From the NCBI RefSeq assembly GCF_010015585.1, contig NW_022985081.1, forward strand, positions 357,995 to 421,994: a DNA stretch of 64,000 bases. Reading direction: 5' to 3'. Source of the DNA: Eremomyces bilateralis CBS 781.70 (taxonomy: Eukaryota; Ascomycota; Dothideomycetes; Eremomycetales; Eremomycetaceae). The notes below the pieces were generated by a model. It was given only the letters and a program-made list of their open reading frames with translations. It made no database searches and was not told where the DNA came from. The position numbers and the translations under genes are program-made. Each line of letters opens with the position of its first letter. The stretch's first letter is position 1. Shown here one piece after another: positions 44,385-56,441 of the stretch.

Positions 44385-46780
44385 ATGCCGCTGATAGGTG
44401 TTCATAACCCCGCGATCGAAAACGCGAAGGCCTTCCAGGCACCGCCGAAACCTGGCGCGCCGTACAGCGTGCCAATTGCGGGCACAGCGCGCCCTGGACG
44501 AACACCCATCTATCGACACTTCCGGTTCCAGGACAAATTGTTGGAAACTTTCGATCCAGAGGTAAGGGAGAATGAGGGACATTGGTAGGAAACTCCGAGG
44601 AAACTGACCGTTCGCATCCAGGTCCGGACGATCCACGACTCTTTCGAGGTTTCATGTAGGCATTCTATTTCGCGAGTGATGAAGCATCGGAAACTAACAT
44701 GGCGTAGCGAAGCTATACCCGACCAACCGATGCCTGGGCTATCGTCCATGGGATCCAAAGTCGAGGACGTTCGGCGACTACCTCTGGGAAAGCTATAAGC
44801 AGATTGCCGAGAGGAGAAATAACTTCGGGTCGGGTATCGTGCAGCTGCACAAGGAGCTTGGCGTGACGGATGCGAAGTACGGTGTTGGCTTGTTCTGCAA
44901 CAATCGCCCCGAGTGGCAGATCACTGGTAGGAGATGGATTTCTTGTAGCCGTATTAGTTGAACATGGAAGGAGGCTCACCATGCACAGATCTCGGATGCA
45001 TGAGCCAAGGGCTCTATACCGTCTCCATCTACGACACCCTCGGACCCAGCGCGACCGAATACATCATCAACCATGCCAGCCTCAACTGCGTCGTTACCTC
45101 TCTCAACCACATTCCCGCGCTTCTCCAGATCAAGGCCTCCGCCGACCTCCCGCAATTCCGGTTAATCATCTCGCTCGAGCCCCTCGATACGGGCGATATC
45201 CCCGGCCACTCCAAACGCGACATCCTCGCCGCCTTCGCCTCCAAAGTCGGCATCAAGATCATTACCATGGCGGAAGTCGAGGCTCTTGGCGCATTGAAGC
45301 CGCTGGCTCCTAACCCGCCTGCGCCGACCGACCTCATCACCATCAACTACACCTCCGGCACCACCGGCGATCCCAAAGGCGTTATGCTCACTCACTCAGC
45401 CGCTGTCTCTGCCACAGCTGCATCGATGACCTCCGTCGAGCAGTCGCCACAGGACATCATCTGCTCCTTCTTGCCGCTGGCGCATATCTACCAACGTATT
45501 GGCGAGCACTGTGCGCTGTGGGCCGGCGCCGCCATTGGGTACTTCCACGGCAATGTCGCAGAGCTCGTCGACGATTTGAAGTTGATCCGGCCGACGGCCT
45601 TCTCCGGTGTCCCGCGACTATACAATCGGTTCGGGTCCGCGATCAAGGCGGCTTCGGTCCAGGCGCCGGGTTTCCGCGGCACCCTCTCGAACTACGTCAT
45701 CAACACAAAGACGGCGAACCTCGCACGGCCGGAAGGCGGCAAGGATGGCGAGCCGACGAACAAGCACGCGGTCTGGGATCGCGTCTGGGGTCGCAAGGTG
45801 GCTGCCGCTTTGGGACTTGACCGCTGCAGGACCATGATCTCGGGTAGCGCGCCGATCGACCCGACATTGCACCAATTCCTCCGGGTCGTCTTCGCGAACA
45901 ACTTCCTGCAAGGCTACGGTCTCACCGAGACGTACGCCTGCAGTCTCATTCAGGTGCCTGGCGACCTCTCCGCCGGCAACTGCGGTGCCGTCTCACCCTG
46001 TATCGAGGCGGTCCTCCGCGACGTGGAGGACATGGGATATACGACGGCCGACAAGCCTCACCCGCGCGGTGAACTCTGGCTACGAGGGAACAGCCGACTC
46101 GTGGCGTACTACAAGAACGACGCCGAGACGGCGAAGGCGATCGACGAAGATGGCTGGTTCCGCACCGGAGATATCTGCGAGATCGATTCTCGCGGCCGAT
46201 TCAAGGTGATCGACCGCGCGAAGAACGTGCTGAAGCTCGCGCAGGGCGAGTACGTCTCCCCCGAGCGCATCGAGAACGTGTTCTTGGCGAACCTGGGCTG
46301 GTTGATGACGGCGTTTGTCCACGGCGATTCAACCGAGAGCAGCCTGGTGGGGATTTTCGGCGTCGATCCGGCGCCGTTCGCGGCGTGGGCCAGCGCGGCG
46401 CTGAAGGAGAACATCAGTGGCGAGGATATCAACGCTTTGAGAGGAACTTTGAAGAGGCCGGATGTCCGGGAGAAGGTGGTTGCGGAGTTGAGGAAGGTGG
46501 CGCGGAAGTCGAAGTTGAATAGGTTTGAAGAGTGCAAGGGGGTGCGACTCCATTTGGAGCCGTTTACGGTGGACAATGGGTTATTGACACCAACGTATGT
46601 TGTCCCTCTGCCTGGAGAAACTGCCTATTTGCACTTGAGCGCTGACTAACATGGCTGAATAGGCTCAAACTCAAGCGACCGCAGACAGCGAAGACATTCC
46701 GAACCGATATCGATGACATGTATGCGGAGATCGCGGCCGAAGATGCGAAGAAGCCGCAAAAGCTGTTGGCAAAGTTGTAA
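44385..46780 (+). CDS. Long-chain acyl-CoA synthetase, peroxisomal (Faa2-like)
   Basis: Activates fatty acids to acyl-CoA using ATP, the entry step to beta-oxidation. Five exons: 44385-44561, 44622-44655 (34 nt), 44708-44926, 44989-46594, 46663-46780; 717 residues, normal for the family. AMP-binding motif YTSGTTGDPKG begins at about residue 264; others are GYGLTETYACSL, ELWLRGNSRLVAYYKN, DGWFRTGDICEID and the hinge DRAKNVLKLAQGEYVSPERIE. The protein ends in AKL, a good type 1 peroxisomal targeting signal, and no N-terminal membrane anchor is seen, so import into peroxisomes is likely. The last exon supplies the PTS1, so the final intron decides localisation. The upstream CCTCGG palindrome suggests induction by fatty acids. 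Confidence 0.95.
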
Positions 46781-47572
46781 AAATGTCTGCTTTAAAGGGC
46801 GTGTTTGAGGCGATGGAGGGGAAGTGGAAGTTGCAGTTTTGTGAACCGTCTTAGGAGTTGCACCAACTGCGGGTACCACTCGCTGATATTTGTCATGGAA
46901 TCCTTCCCCATTTCCTGTGTACGGCCATGTTTGTAGAATTTAGTGAACAGTTGAGGACAAAGTTAGGTAGTTGGCGATTCAGGAGATCACTTATCAGTGG
47001 ACAGAATAGCCGAGGGTCGCTATGAACCAGACCGATATCCCGATATACAGCGCACGTGTAGTATGATGAGTGATTTGATAACAGCTCGTATTAGCATGGA
47101 AACCGGGACTTTGATTAGTTACTGAAGACTGGGTATTTCCATTTTGACACCAATTTGACACCAAACATGTATTGTACTACAATTGAAGCGTTTAAAGATT
47201 GATATGGAACGGGGAGCTTATGATTGCCATTATGGCATCGGATGTCAGCATGTGGCGGAGCTGCTCTTAACCCGGCTCCCATGACTGCTCAACACCATCT
47301 CAGCTATACTTAGTTTGATAGTCAACATCCCTCAATACACGTCCATTCAACGAATCGTCAGTTCGATACTTCTTCTAGGACGTTGTGACGTACTGTCCAT
47401 GGACGCGACGGTCGGATAACTGTCCTTGTTCTCTAACGGCATCGACCCCGTCACTCATTTGCGCGATGAGAACAGCTGCTCAGCGGACCTGACCTTCACT
47501 CCTGGCTGCGAACACCTTCTTTAGAACCGAGAGAACCTTGCGTCCATTCATTACCATGTCCCTATCGCAAAG
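46781..47572. other. Intergenic interval
   Basis: 792 bp between two genes on the same strand. Holds the 3' UTR of the acyl-CoA synthetase and the Mid1 promoter. No other feature supported. Confidence 0.5.
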
Positions 47573-49621
47573 ATGATACTTGTTCCCAAAAGCAGCGGGC
47601 ATAGGCCTCTCACAGGTCGCTCACCCCTCTCGTACCTCGCCCTCTCCTTGTCCTTCCTTGCGCACGTCCAAAGCGCCCATGCCAGCGAGTCCGATTCGAT
47701 AACCGGGTCTAAAAATGGAGAGAGAATACGAGACATGATCCATGAGGTGGACTGGGGTGGAGGCGGCGGCAGTGCGATTTTGATAGAGGCCGTTTCAATA
47801 CTCGGTTTGGGAGGAGGGAAGCAACCGGAGGTTGAACCGGCGGCACATCTGCAATACGACACCGCATTCCCGAATCTCGCGCTGGATAAGAGCGCTCTTG
47901 GGGAGCGACAACTGGGATTCTTGAACCTCCCGAACAACATCCCCGAGAAATTAAACATCTCGCCAGGCGAAACGGTGTATTACGTGGTGCAAAACGAAAC
48001 GGTATGGGGGCCGCCTGGGACTGCTGGAGTCGGGCTCCCGTCGCCGATCGACAGACGGCGAGATGTGGGTGATAGTCCAGATGAAGCACACACGGAGTTA
48101 AGACGAAGGCAAACATCGACGAAGACAGTCTGGTTGTCGATGAACACCTGCCAACAACCAACGACAAACCAGACGCTGAGCGCCGCGCCACCTCAGCTTA
48201 CCATGTACGTCTCGACGTCCGACGGCAACCAGAAACCCGGCCCGGATGTCACCAGCGAAGAGCAGGAAGTCATCGCGCTCGTCGAAGGATTTGCCAGTGT
48301 AGCAATCCAAGCCGACAAGAATGTCTACGTCGGCGTCTCCGCCCCTTCGCTTCCCGACACCTTCACGGGGCCGTGGAACTACCAAATCGCCGCGTCGATC
48401 GACGCGCCGTTTTTCGAATCCCAGGACAACAGCTTCCTAGGCATCGTGGACACGGACACGACCTCGGCGCTGCTCGTGACGGGGAACCTCACTAGCACTG
48501 GCGCGGATCAAAAATTGAAGGACAAGTGGCTAAGCGCGGACACGCCGTTCACGATCTTCACGTACGCGGCGAATACCACGCAGGTGGACGGGGTGCGGAA
48601 CTCGTTCTGCGGGCTGGACTTGGCGAAGAAGGACGCACTGGAGGTCACAATGGGAATGACGGATCGGGGGGAGGACGATATTCCGCGGCAGCAGTTTCAT
48701 GTGAAGGGACTGCAGGGAGGAACCACGTATCACGGTCTTCTAGCCATCGAGGGCAACAGTACGGCGTTTGGACCCGGTGTCGTCGGTGGTGGAGGACGAG
48801 TTTGGCGACCAGTGAAGTTCTCTACTAAGTCCGGTTCGTATTTGCCTCTTCGATTCCTCCCATATATTCACTCAGTTGATACGCAAGCTAACCCAACCAT
48901 CCTGTTTCTAGACAGCAACTGTGCCCTCATCTTCTCCCTCCCCTTCTGCTCCTCCATCGCCTACGCCGCCCCCTCCAACCCCACCCTCTTCGCCGACCAC
49001 TCCCAGCTCGCTGCCCTCTATGACAACCGCGCCCAGGCGCTCTACAAGAACTTCAACCGCTCCCTCCAGCAGATCCCCTGCAACACCACCGACACCGCCA
49101 AGTACTCCCTCGCGCGCACCTGCGACGACTGCGCGCGCGACTACAAAGACTGGCTCTGCGCCGTCAGCATCCCGCGCTGCACGGACTTCTCCCTCGCGGT
49201 GCCGCCCAGCGACGCGCTCAGCGTGCGGCCAAGGAACATCGCGGCGCCGTACTATAATGGGTCGGAGCCGCCGGATGTGGAGCGGTTGGGGTGGGATCTG
49301 AGCTGGCGGGAGCGGCGGTTCGCGAACTCGAGTCGGAATGCGTGGATTGACGAGACGATTCGACCGGGGCCGTATAAAGAGGTGCTCCCGTGCAGCGAGA
49401 GCTGTTGGGATGTGGTGAGAAGTTGTCCGGCGAGTTTGGGGTTCAAGTGTCCTGAGGATGGGATTGGGGTGGAGTGGGGGTATGGAGAGGAGCCGGTGTG
49501 TAATCGGGTGGGGGTGTATGACATCGATGGATCCAGGGGTGCGGCGGGGCGGTTGGGTGTGGATATTCGGTGGACGTGGACGGTGGTGGGGATGTATTTG
49601 TTCATCTGGCTATGGCTTTGA
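47573..49621 (+). CDS. midA: Stretch-activated calcium channel component Mid1
   Basis: Partner of the Cch1 channel in high-affinity calcium uptake at the plasma membrane, with roles in cell-wall stress and hyphal growth. Two exons, 47573-48833 and 48912-49621; 656 residues. An N-terminal signal peptide is evident (YLALSLSFLAHVQSAHA). Family blocks: LNISPGETVYYVV, TCQQPTTNQT, LYVSTS-like MYVSTSDG, NCALIFSLPFCSSIAYAAPS, and a Cys-rich C-terminal domain (CDDCARDYKDWLCAVSIPRC, CSESCWDVVRSCPASLGFKC). It ends in the hydrophobic VVGMYLFIWLWL, as in the family. The 78-nt intron at 48834-48911 is divisible by three and has no in-frame stop, so unspliced mRNA would still be open; I removed it because the junction restores SDSNCALIF. 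Confidence 0.92.
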   Translation: MILVPKSSGHRPLTGRSPLSYLALSLSFLAHVQSAHASESDSITGSKNGERIRDMIHEVDWGGGGGSAILIEAVSILGLGGGKQPEVEPAAHLQYDTAFPNLALDKSALGERQLGFLNLPNNIPEKLNISPGETVYYVVQNETVWGPPGTAGVGLPSPIDRRRDVGDSPDEAHTELRRRQTSTKTVWLSMNTCQQPTTNQTLSAAPPQLTMYVSTSDGNQKPGPDVTSEEQEVIALVEGFASVAIQADKNVYVGVSAPSLPDTFTGPWNYQIAASIDAPFFESQDNSFLGIVDTDTTSALLVTGNLTSTGADQKLKDKWLSADTPFTIFTYAANTTQVDGVRNSFCGLDLAKKDALEVTMGMTDRGEDDIPRQQFHVKGLQGGTTYHGLLAIEGNSTAFGPGVVGGGGRVWRPVKFSTKSGSYLPLRFLPYIHSVDTQANPTILFLDSNCALIFSLPFCSSIAYAAPSNPTLFADHSQLAALYDNRAQALYKNFNRSLQQIPCNTTDTAKYSLARTCDDCARDYKDWLCAVSIPRCTDFSLAVPPSDALSVRPRNIAAPYYNGSEPPDVERLGWDLSWRERRFANSSRNAWIDETIRPGPYKEVLPCSESCWDVVRSCPASLGFKCPEDGIGVEWGYGEEPVCNRVGVYDIDGSRGAAGRLGVDIRWTWTVVGMYLFIWLWL

Positions 49622-50109
49622 GAAGATTGGAATGCATTGGGTGGTGTTCAGGAGGGTTGCGTCGGTTGATCGGGATATAGCGAGGAGTCACGCGGTGTAC
49701 ATGTGTAGATGAGGGTCTGTTCATCAGCGGAAAATTCATAAACCTCCCGTCAAAAATCTAGTCGTACAGTTACTTCAACGCCCATGCCATGCGTGCCAGT
49801 ATTTGCGCCACGCTTGTAATGCATCTCTCTGACTCCCTTGCGGCTCTCCTCGATTCAAGCCAACTTTGAGCTCATACTCTGTACGTAAACCCAAAACGCC
49901 GCGTCCAAAGCATAGAAGAATGGAATTGCCACTCGACAGCCATAGCTGTCAATATGTGATGCCCGAGGACTCACTCCATATTTCAGAGGGGAGGAAGCCA
50001 GTGGTCCCTTGCCGCGCCTCAACGTCGCATACGGCCTCAGTCCATGTCTTCGCCCTCCATCCCAACCTCACGCAAGCCAGTTCCGCCCACGAAACCCCGC
50101 CACCATCAA
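49622..50109. other. Intergenic, convergent 3' ends
   Basis: 488 bp between the converging Mid1 and Spt4 genes. Nothing beyond their 3' ends is seen. Confidence 0.55.
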
Positions 50110-50526
50110 TCAAAGATCCTCATTAATCGCGCTCCCGTCCCTCGGCATATACCGCACCCCCGAATCCTCCATCGTCTGCAACACATCGTCCGGCAGCTGT
50201 CCCTCCACCTTCACCGCATACACCCCGGGCACATACCCATCCAAGCGCTGCCACCGCGCGACCCACGAGGCGGACGGGTCCGCGAGCGAGATGCCACCGG
50301 AGTAGACTTGGGAGGTGCAGACTTGCACGTTTTCGGGGGAGCCGGCGAGGTTGAGGAAGGATTCGCAGTTGGGGCAACCGGAATTGATGAAGTGCTGGCC
50401 GGGTTAGTTGGGGATATTAGGAAGAGGGGAGGAGGCGAGGGGGCGTACAGTTTGAGGGAGGATGATGGAGCAGATGATGCAGGCGCGGTGGTTGCGGGAG
50501 TTGGGGGGCGGGATGTTGGATGCCAT
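50110..50526 (-). CDS. SPT4: Transcription elongation factor Spt4
   Basis: Small zinc-binding partner of Spt5 in the DSIF complex that travels with RNA polymerase II. Two exons on the minus strand, 50526-50449 and 50394-50110; 120 residues. The zinc finger is split by the intron: [11 protein letters not shown] supplies the first Cys pair and [11 protein letters not shown] the second. The NGN-binding surface is seen in [18 protein letters not shown] and [20 protein letters not shown]. The length is typical. It is divergent from the PP5 gene, sharing a 430-bp upstream region. Confidence 0.95.
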
Positions 50527-50956
50527 GTTAGTTTATTGGATTGATGTAGAGTTTGAAGAGGAGGCGAGAAGTGTATTGCACGGTTATATAGTGCTCGTCG
50601 ATTAGCAAGTAGCGTTATTTATCCCATCAACTGAACCTCTTTACTCTTCAAGTGGCACTCGATGAACCAAGACGGTACGGTCCGGGTTTACCCGAGGATC
50701 AGCCGGTCGTCAGGGTCCCGCCTTGCAACGATCGCCGCTGAACCTTGTCGCCTGTCGGCCTTAACAACTTAAACTTCCATTCCCCATGATTCTTCCATCT
50801 TCCGAAGACTTGAGAGAGCGTTTGGTCCATCGACTGCTTTTGAGTACCTCTTGAACCTTGAAAATATTCTTCTCCTGAACAGCCAAACTTGCCTCGCACT
50901 TCCGATCCCATCCTTCTCCCCCTCCCACCTACCGCGACCGCACACTCCCTGCAAAT
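50527..50956. promoter_or_regulatory. Bidirectional promoter of SPT4 and PPT1
   Basis: 430 bp between divergent start codons. The side next to the phosphatase gene is a strong CT-rich leader (about 50880-50950). No specific factor site stands out. Confidence 0.5.
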
Positions 50957-52725
50957 ATGGCTTCAGGCGAGACGAATGGCCAGCCTGCAGCCGAAGCGAA
51001 GGCGGCCGCCATCGCGCTCAAAGACCAGGGAAATGCTGCATTCAAGGAGCACGATTGGATGAATGCGATCAAGTATTATACCGCAGCGATCGAGAAATAC
51101 GACAAGGAGTCGGCTATATATTCCAACCGCGCCCTCGTAAGTCGGCCAAGCTGAACGGAGCTGTCGCGTGCCGAAATGCTAATGCAAGGGGCGTGTAGAT
51201 GCACATCAAAACCGAAGCCTATGGACTTGCTACTTCGGATGCGAGTAGGGCGATCGAACTGGATGAGAATAATGTTAAGGTATGTGCGCTCAGGAGGGAC
51301 GGGAGGTCGGCACCCCGCACCGCTTCGATCTGGCTGACAGGTTTCTGTAGGCATATTATAGAAGAGCCATCGCCAATACCGCGATATTGAATCACAAGGA
51401 GGCACTCCGGGACTGGAAGATCGTCACCAAGAAAGTCCCCGCCGACAAGAAGGCGAAAGGGTACTACGAAGAATGCCAGAAACAGCTAAAGCGGGATGCG
51501 TTCCTGAAAGCGATCGATGTGGGCGACGAGGCGTCGGCAGCGGAGGGACTGCATGTCGAGGAGATGGTGGTGGATAAGGACTATGATGGTGCGAGGCTAG
51601 GGGACGAGATGACGCAAGAGTTCATCGACGATATGATCCAGCGGTTTAAGAATGGGAAGACGATACATAAGAAATATCTCTACCAGATTATCTTGGCGGT
51701 TAAGGATATCCTCACGAAAGAGCCGACGATGGTGGAGGTGGATGTTCCCAAGGAGCATAACATCACAGTCTGTGGCGATACGCACGGTAAGACGTTTTTA
51801 TCTCCTTTCCGGAAACCCATTCTAATATACCTTAGGCCAATTCTTCGACCTTCTCGAAATCTTCCGCCTCGCAGGGGCACCCTCCTCAACACATTACTTC
51901 CTTTTCAACGGCGACTTCGTCGACCGCGGCTCCTGGTCCTGCGAAATCGCCCTCCTCCTGTACGCCTACAAATGGCTCTCCCCCAACACCTTCTTCCTCA
52001 ACCGCGGCAACCACGAAACCGACGACATGAACCGGATGTACGGCTTCGAAGGGGAGTGCAAAGCCAAATACAAGTCCGAACGCGTATTCAAGCTCTTCTC
52101 CGAGTCCTTCTCCGCACTCCCCCTAGCGACGCTGATCGGCCAGAAGTTCTTCGTGCTCCATGGCGGGCTGTTCTCGGATGACGATATCACCCTGGATGAT
52201 GTGCGGAAGTTGGATCGGTTCAAGCAGCGGCAGCCAGGGCAGAGTGGGTTGATGATGGAGATGCTGTGGACGGATCCGCAACCCGCGCCCGGGAGAGGGC
52301 CGAGCAAGCGTGGTGTGGGGCTGCAGTTCGGGCCGGATGTGACGAAGAGATTCTGTGAGCGGAATGGGTTGGATGCCATCATTCGAAGTCACGAGGTTCG
52401 GATGGAGGGCTATGAGGTGGAACATGATGGACGATGCATCACAGGTACGTCGTGCTTCGATTCCATGACCCGAGGATTTAAGTTCGGTGCTAACTACCTG
52501 CAGTCTTCTCCGCTCCGAAATACTGCGATACCACGGAGAATAAGGGCGCGTTCATCAACATCGGCCCGGAGTATAAGCTCGAATACACCAAATTCGACGC
52601 TGTCCCCCATCCTCCGGTGAAAGCAATGGTACGTATCTGACTCCTGTTCAGCCAGCCATTCGGGATCTTAACTAACCATTGTCCAGCAATACGCCTCCAA
52701 TGCACTCATGAATTTCATGAATTAA
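50957..52725 (+). CDS. PPT1: Serine/threonine protein phosphatase PP5 (Ppt1)
   Basis: TPR-containing phosphatase that docks on Hsp90 and dephosphorylates chaperone clients. Six exons: 50957-51136, 51199-51279, 51351-51786, 51836-52444, 52504-52628, 52687-52725; 489 residues. Three TPR units fill roughly residues 15-125 (KDQGNAAFKEHDWMNAIKYY, KAYYRRAIANTAILNHKEAL). The PPP catalytic core shows GDTHGQF (229-235), GDFVDRGSWSCE, RGNHETDDMNRMYGFEGEC, VLHGGLFS, SHEVRMEGYEV and SAPKYCD. The last intron leaves a 39-nt exon encoding the autoinhibitory C-terminal helix end QYASNALMNFMN. All metal-binding residues are in place. Confidence 0.96.
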
Positions 52726-54134
52726 CCTCCCCCACTCCATCGACCGTCCACCTTGCATTTGGAGGGCCCCCTTCAGCTTTCCCTCCGTAATTCGCATTCT
52801 CCGCCTCCGGTTCTATTCATGTGCACCTTCACGGTTCCTTCTCTGCACCCGCTCTGCCGGGTTCTGGCGTCTTTTTGGGGCTCATGCTTCTGCATAGCGT
52901 GGCAATTTTGGGGTTTGGACGTAACGATCTTTTCTGCTTCATGTGGTTTTGATACATGGGGATCTGTACATGGTGACACTAGGACTGGGTTGACTGAATA
53001 GAGAAAACGTGCATGGATGACTTTGCAGGAATTTTGTCGAAATGTGAGGAGATGCTGTCTAATGGGGTTTTCTGTCTTTTTAACGTGATCATGCTTCGTT
53101 CTCTGGAAGCCTTCCGGGGGGCTTCAAACTTTCCCGTTTCAAACGTGCCTCTGAACCCTCGACCAATTCCGTTTGATTTTGGCGTTTAGGCGACACTGCA
53201 CGCTGCATTGCATGGTGCACCGCATTGGTCCAAAACATCAGCCTTGGTCGATCAGCTCATCGTGCCGCTCCTGCAGAGCCCGGAAATGGCGTCCAATCCG
53301 GATCGTGAAAGTAAGAACTGATTCCAGAATCTCTATCCAAGCCGAGGAGAGAGTCACGATTGGGAATTAAGGCGAACGGTACTGCATAGCCCTCTTGTAG
53401 GTCTACGCGTGCAAACATTGACAGCCAATTAGACAATGTATTCGGTCGCTAGTTTTTAGGGGTAGTAATACATATGCGATCCTCAAACATGAAGCAGCCG
53501 GCAATGACGCGCGAACCGTGACGCGGACATCGAACAGGCGCAGCGGGAGAGCCGGAGAGTTCAAGGATACAGGTCGAGACGCACACATGGACGCTTATAT
53601 TTGGCTTCGTGCTGGTTGAATTTGTGATCTCCCGCGAAGTAGTTGTGTATTTCTGCCCCATCTAGGAAAGAGTAGGCCGTAGAGATTTAGCTGTCTCTAC
53701 TTCGTTACTCGTAGTCGCTATCTAGACGCTGGAACTGTTGTACCACTGTAATAACTATTTCATGACTATGTTGTGGGACTCCTAAGCAATCTCGCATTCA
53801 AGCAACGTTGAATAGACTACCGTTATAACTGATGAACTTGTCGGTAGTGAAGATCGTTTTAACCCCCTAGTGAAATTGCCTTGGATCTGTTTCGATGTTT
53901 AAGCTTAACTACTCTGTGCTCAGTCATATGCCAGTTGAGCAGCATCACGCGTGGTTCCTTTGCGAACCATGTCCGATAAAATGCAGGTATTTCGCTGAGG
54001 GTTGTTGCCCATTGTTGTTTCTTCGTTCCAAATCCAGTGCAGGGGGCTGTACTTCAAGTACCACACAGGTGACAGGGTGAGGAAATGGAAGGGAGTGGCA
54101 CAGCAAAAGCAGGCTGTAGTTTAGTGTATAATAA

Positions 54135-54221
54135 CTCCATACATGCCCCAAGAATCAGCACTGCTCCATACATGCCCCAAGAATCAGCCCTGCTCCATAC
54201 ATGTCCCAAGAATCAGCACTG
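54135..54221 (+). repeat. Tandem repeat, 3 x 29 bp
   Basis: Three head-to-tail units at 54135-54163, 54164-54192 and 54193-54221, each beginning CTCCATACATG and containing CCCAAGAATCAGC. Units differ from each other by one or two bases. A degenerate fourth start (CAACATGCATG) follows. The unit length is not a multiple of three, so it is unlikely to code. Confidence 0.85.
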
Positions 54222-56427
54222 CAACATGCATGACCAGCGTTGCATGCTGCATGTCCAGCGCCGCATATGCATGCACGAACTACCTCCACGCTGTCGCCTT
54301 CCTGCCCAAGGTATACAAATTACCATGATTGGCGGAAGGGAAATGCTACTCTGGGTATAGATATAAAATATGATCCTTCCCCTTTCCCCCGGCACTACTG
54401 AAAAAGATGCACAGTCTTTCGCATACATGTCTGGCGGTTCAACAAGGCATGACCTCCAAGCTTCAACTGGACAGCATTGACACTCATTGATGAGGTGAGA
54501 ACCCATGAATCAACCCTTGATGCTCGTCTGAGTAGAGTCCTAGATAACCTCCGCAACGATGAGTCCAGAAGTGATTTGCTCCGTGATATTTGGTATCGTG
54601 GCAGCGCTGATTGCGATGGTTGGGGTGCTACAAACATTTTTTCATCGACAGGCCCATCGTATATACACCCCAAGATCTCCTATAGGCGTTAATAGCGGCT
54701 AATGTACAAGACAGAGAGCGATCTCGAAGCGCAGCGAGTCTGGTTCGGTCAACTTCCATCCCACCATAGAGAAAGACTCGACGTACCATTCGAAGTCATG
54801 GGTCAACCACTCGAAATGAGTTCGCCGCCGCCGATAAGTTATCAGGACGGAGGAGCCCAAATGAATCATTTCAGACCACCCGAACCGTGAACCTTCAGCA
54901 TGATGTTCGGTTGAGCATACCGTACGGCCGATATGACACGACCTATGATCCAAAATAGAAAATCCGGTGTGCGCTTTGCGTCGAGGAGAACATGCTTAGC
55001 CACATCGATATTCCGACGCGGTATATACGAGCAACGCACCCGAAGGTCGACTTCCCAGGCAATCGTCCGCGACTCAACTCGGCCTTCCCCTGTCTCATTA
55101 TATCTTCACGCCCAGAGGGCAAGTTTCATCTGCATGGAGGCACAGATGCAACGAGGCCCACGGTTTCGTACTTATCTGCACCTCCCCATTGGATCCACTG
55201 TGGTCTTCAAAAAACAAGACAAGAATTGTACAAAAGGATATAGAGGAAGACTCGATGTTGTTGTATTTGACTTGACAGTGACGTCAGGGGCATTTGACTT
55301 GTAAAGGTGCAACCCGGAGCGACTCATAGCACATGGACTTGTAACGCAGTAAACCCCAGGCTAAACAAAAGACTTCAATGGATGTATGATTTCGATAAAA
55401 TTATTCACCTCTGCTGTTTCCACCATCATCCGTAAACATCATCCGTCAACGACTGGGCAGAAATGGAAATAGAAGAAAGGAAGAACACAAACACAGCTGC
55501 GTATGAAAAACTGGATTTCTGCTAGATGATAGTTGCAAAGGAATCAGCTTCTATCGAGCAATAGATAATTCCGCAGACTGCAATACCTATTCCGTAATGT
55601 ACTGTCAGTTCGGACGCATGATAGAATTTGTAGATGGTTACGGAGCGAACAGGCTGGCTTAATGGATGGTAGACCAGCAAAATTCCCAGTCTCAAGCACA
55701 GATAACTTTTTCTCAGTTGCTCTCAGTGAGCAAAAGTGTAATTTATTGGTTGCGCTGTAATTATTGGATAATGAAGTACGCTAGTTAATTTCGATACTGA
55801 ATTTACCAGCAGTCACAATTGCAATTGGCTGAAATAGTTAAAAAGTTGACACTAAGCTTTTTCTAATACATATCCCTATCCTCAAGTAATCCTCCACATC
55901 TCCTCACCTTGCCCGCTATCCAGTCACATGATTACGTCAGGCTACAATATTTGCTTGCATGTGCTTTGTGCTTTCGACATGGTCACTCACCACAAACTCA
56001 CACTCCCCCAAGTTCCCCCAAGTCTTGTCGCAGTTCCGCGGAGGGTGGATATTAATTGTTGCCTTTATGTTCCGTCCGCCTTACATTTCTTACCACTCAA
56101 TATCAGTGTTTGTTCATCGATCACCAATACCTAGTGAGTGATAGGAAACTATATGCACTTCTCTTTCCTTATCAATTTCCTCTCCACCGACGTTACCAAA
56201 CCAAGAATGGTATTTCGTACAATCAATTCCATCACTTCAACCGTTTGATATTGGATGCTTCCACCTTCGGCTATCTCATTAGTTAATCGCATCGATTGTA
56301 ATCCTTGTTGATCGATGGACCATTCAGCCAATGAGCGAGATGAACTGGGTATTTCCTCGGAGCTAGCCATGATAAGGCGATATTGGTGCAAGTGACGCCA
56401 GCTGCAAACTAAAAAATTTGTGCATGC

Positions 56428-56441
56428 TTCTCCATGGAGAA
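56428..56441. promoter_or_regulatory. Perfect 14-bp palindrome upstream of siroheme gene
   Basis: TTCTCCATGGAGAA lies 295 bp before the ATG of the uroporphyrinogen methyltransferase gene. It resembles, but does not match, the NirA core (CTCCGHGG). A dimeric factor site is possible but unproven. Confidence 0.3.

Noticed and set aside
48921-49301. Ser/Pro/Thr-rich frame inside Mid1
   Set aside because: A shadow of GC-rich codons in Mid1 exon 2, in another frame; the Mid1 frame carries the conserved cysteines.
54477-54890. Two short plus-strand frames in the 4-kb desert
   Set aside because: No family resemblance, no transposase or reverse-transcriptase motif, interrupted by many stops around them.
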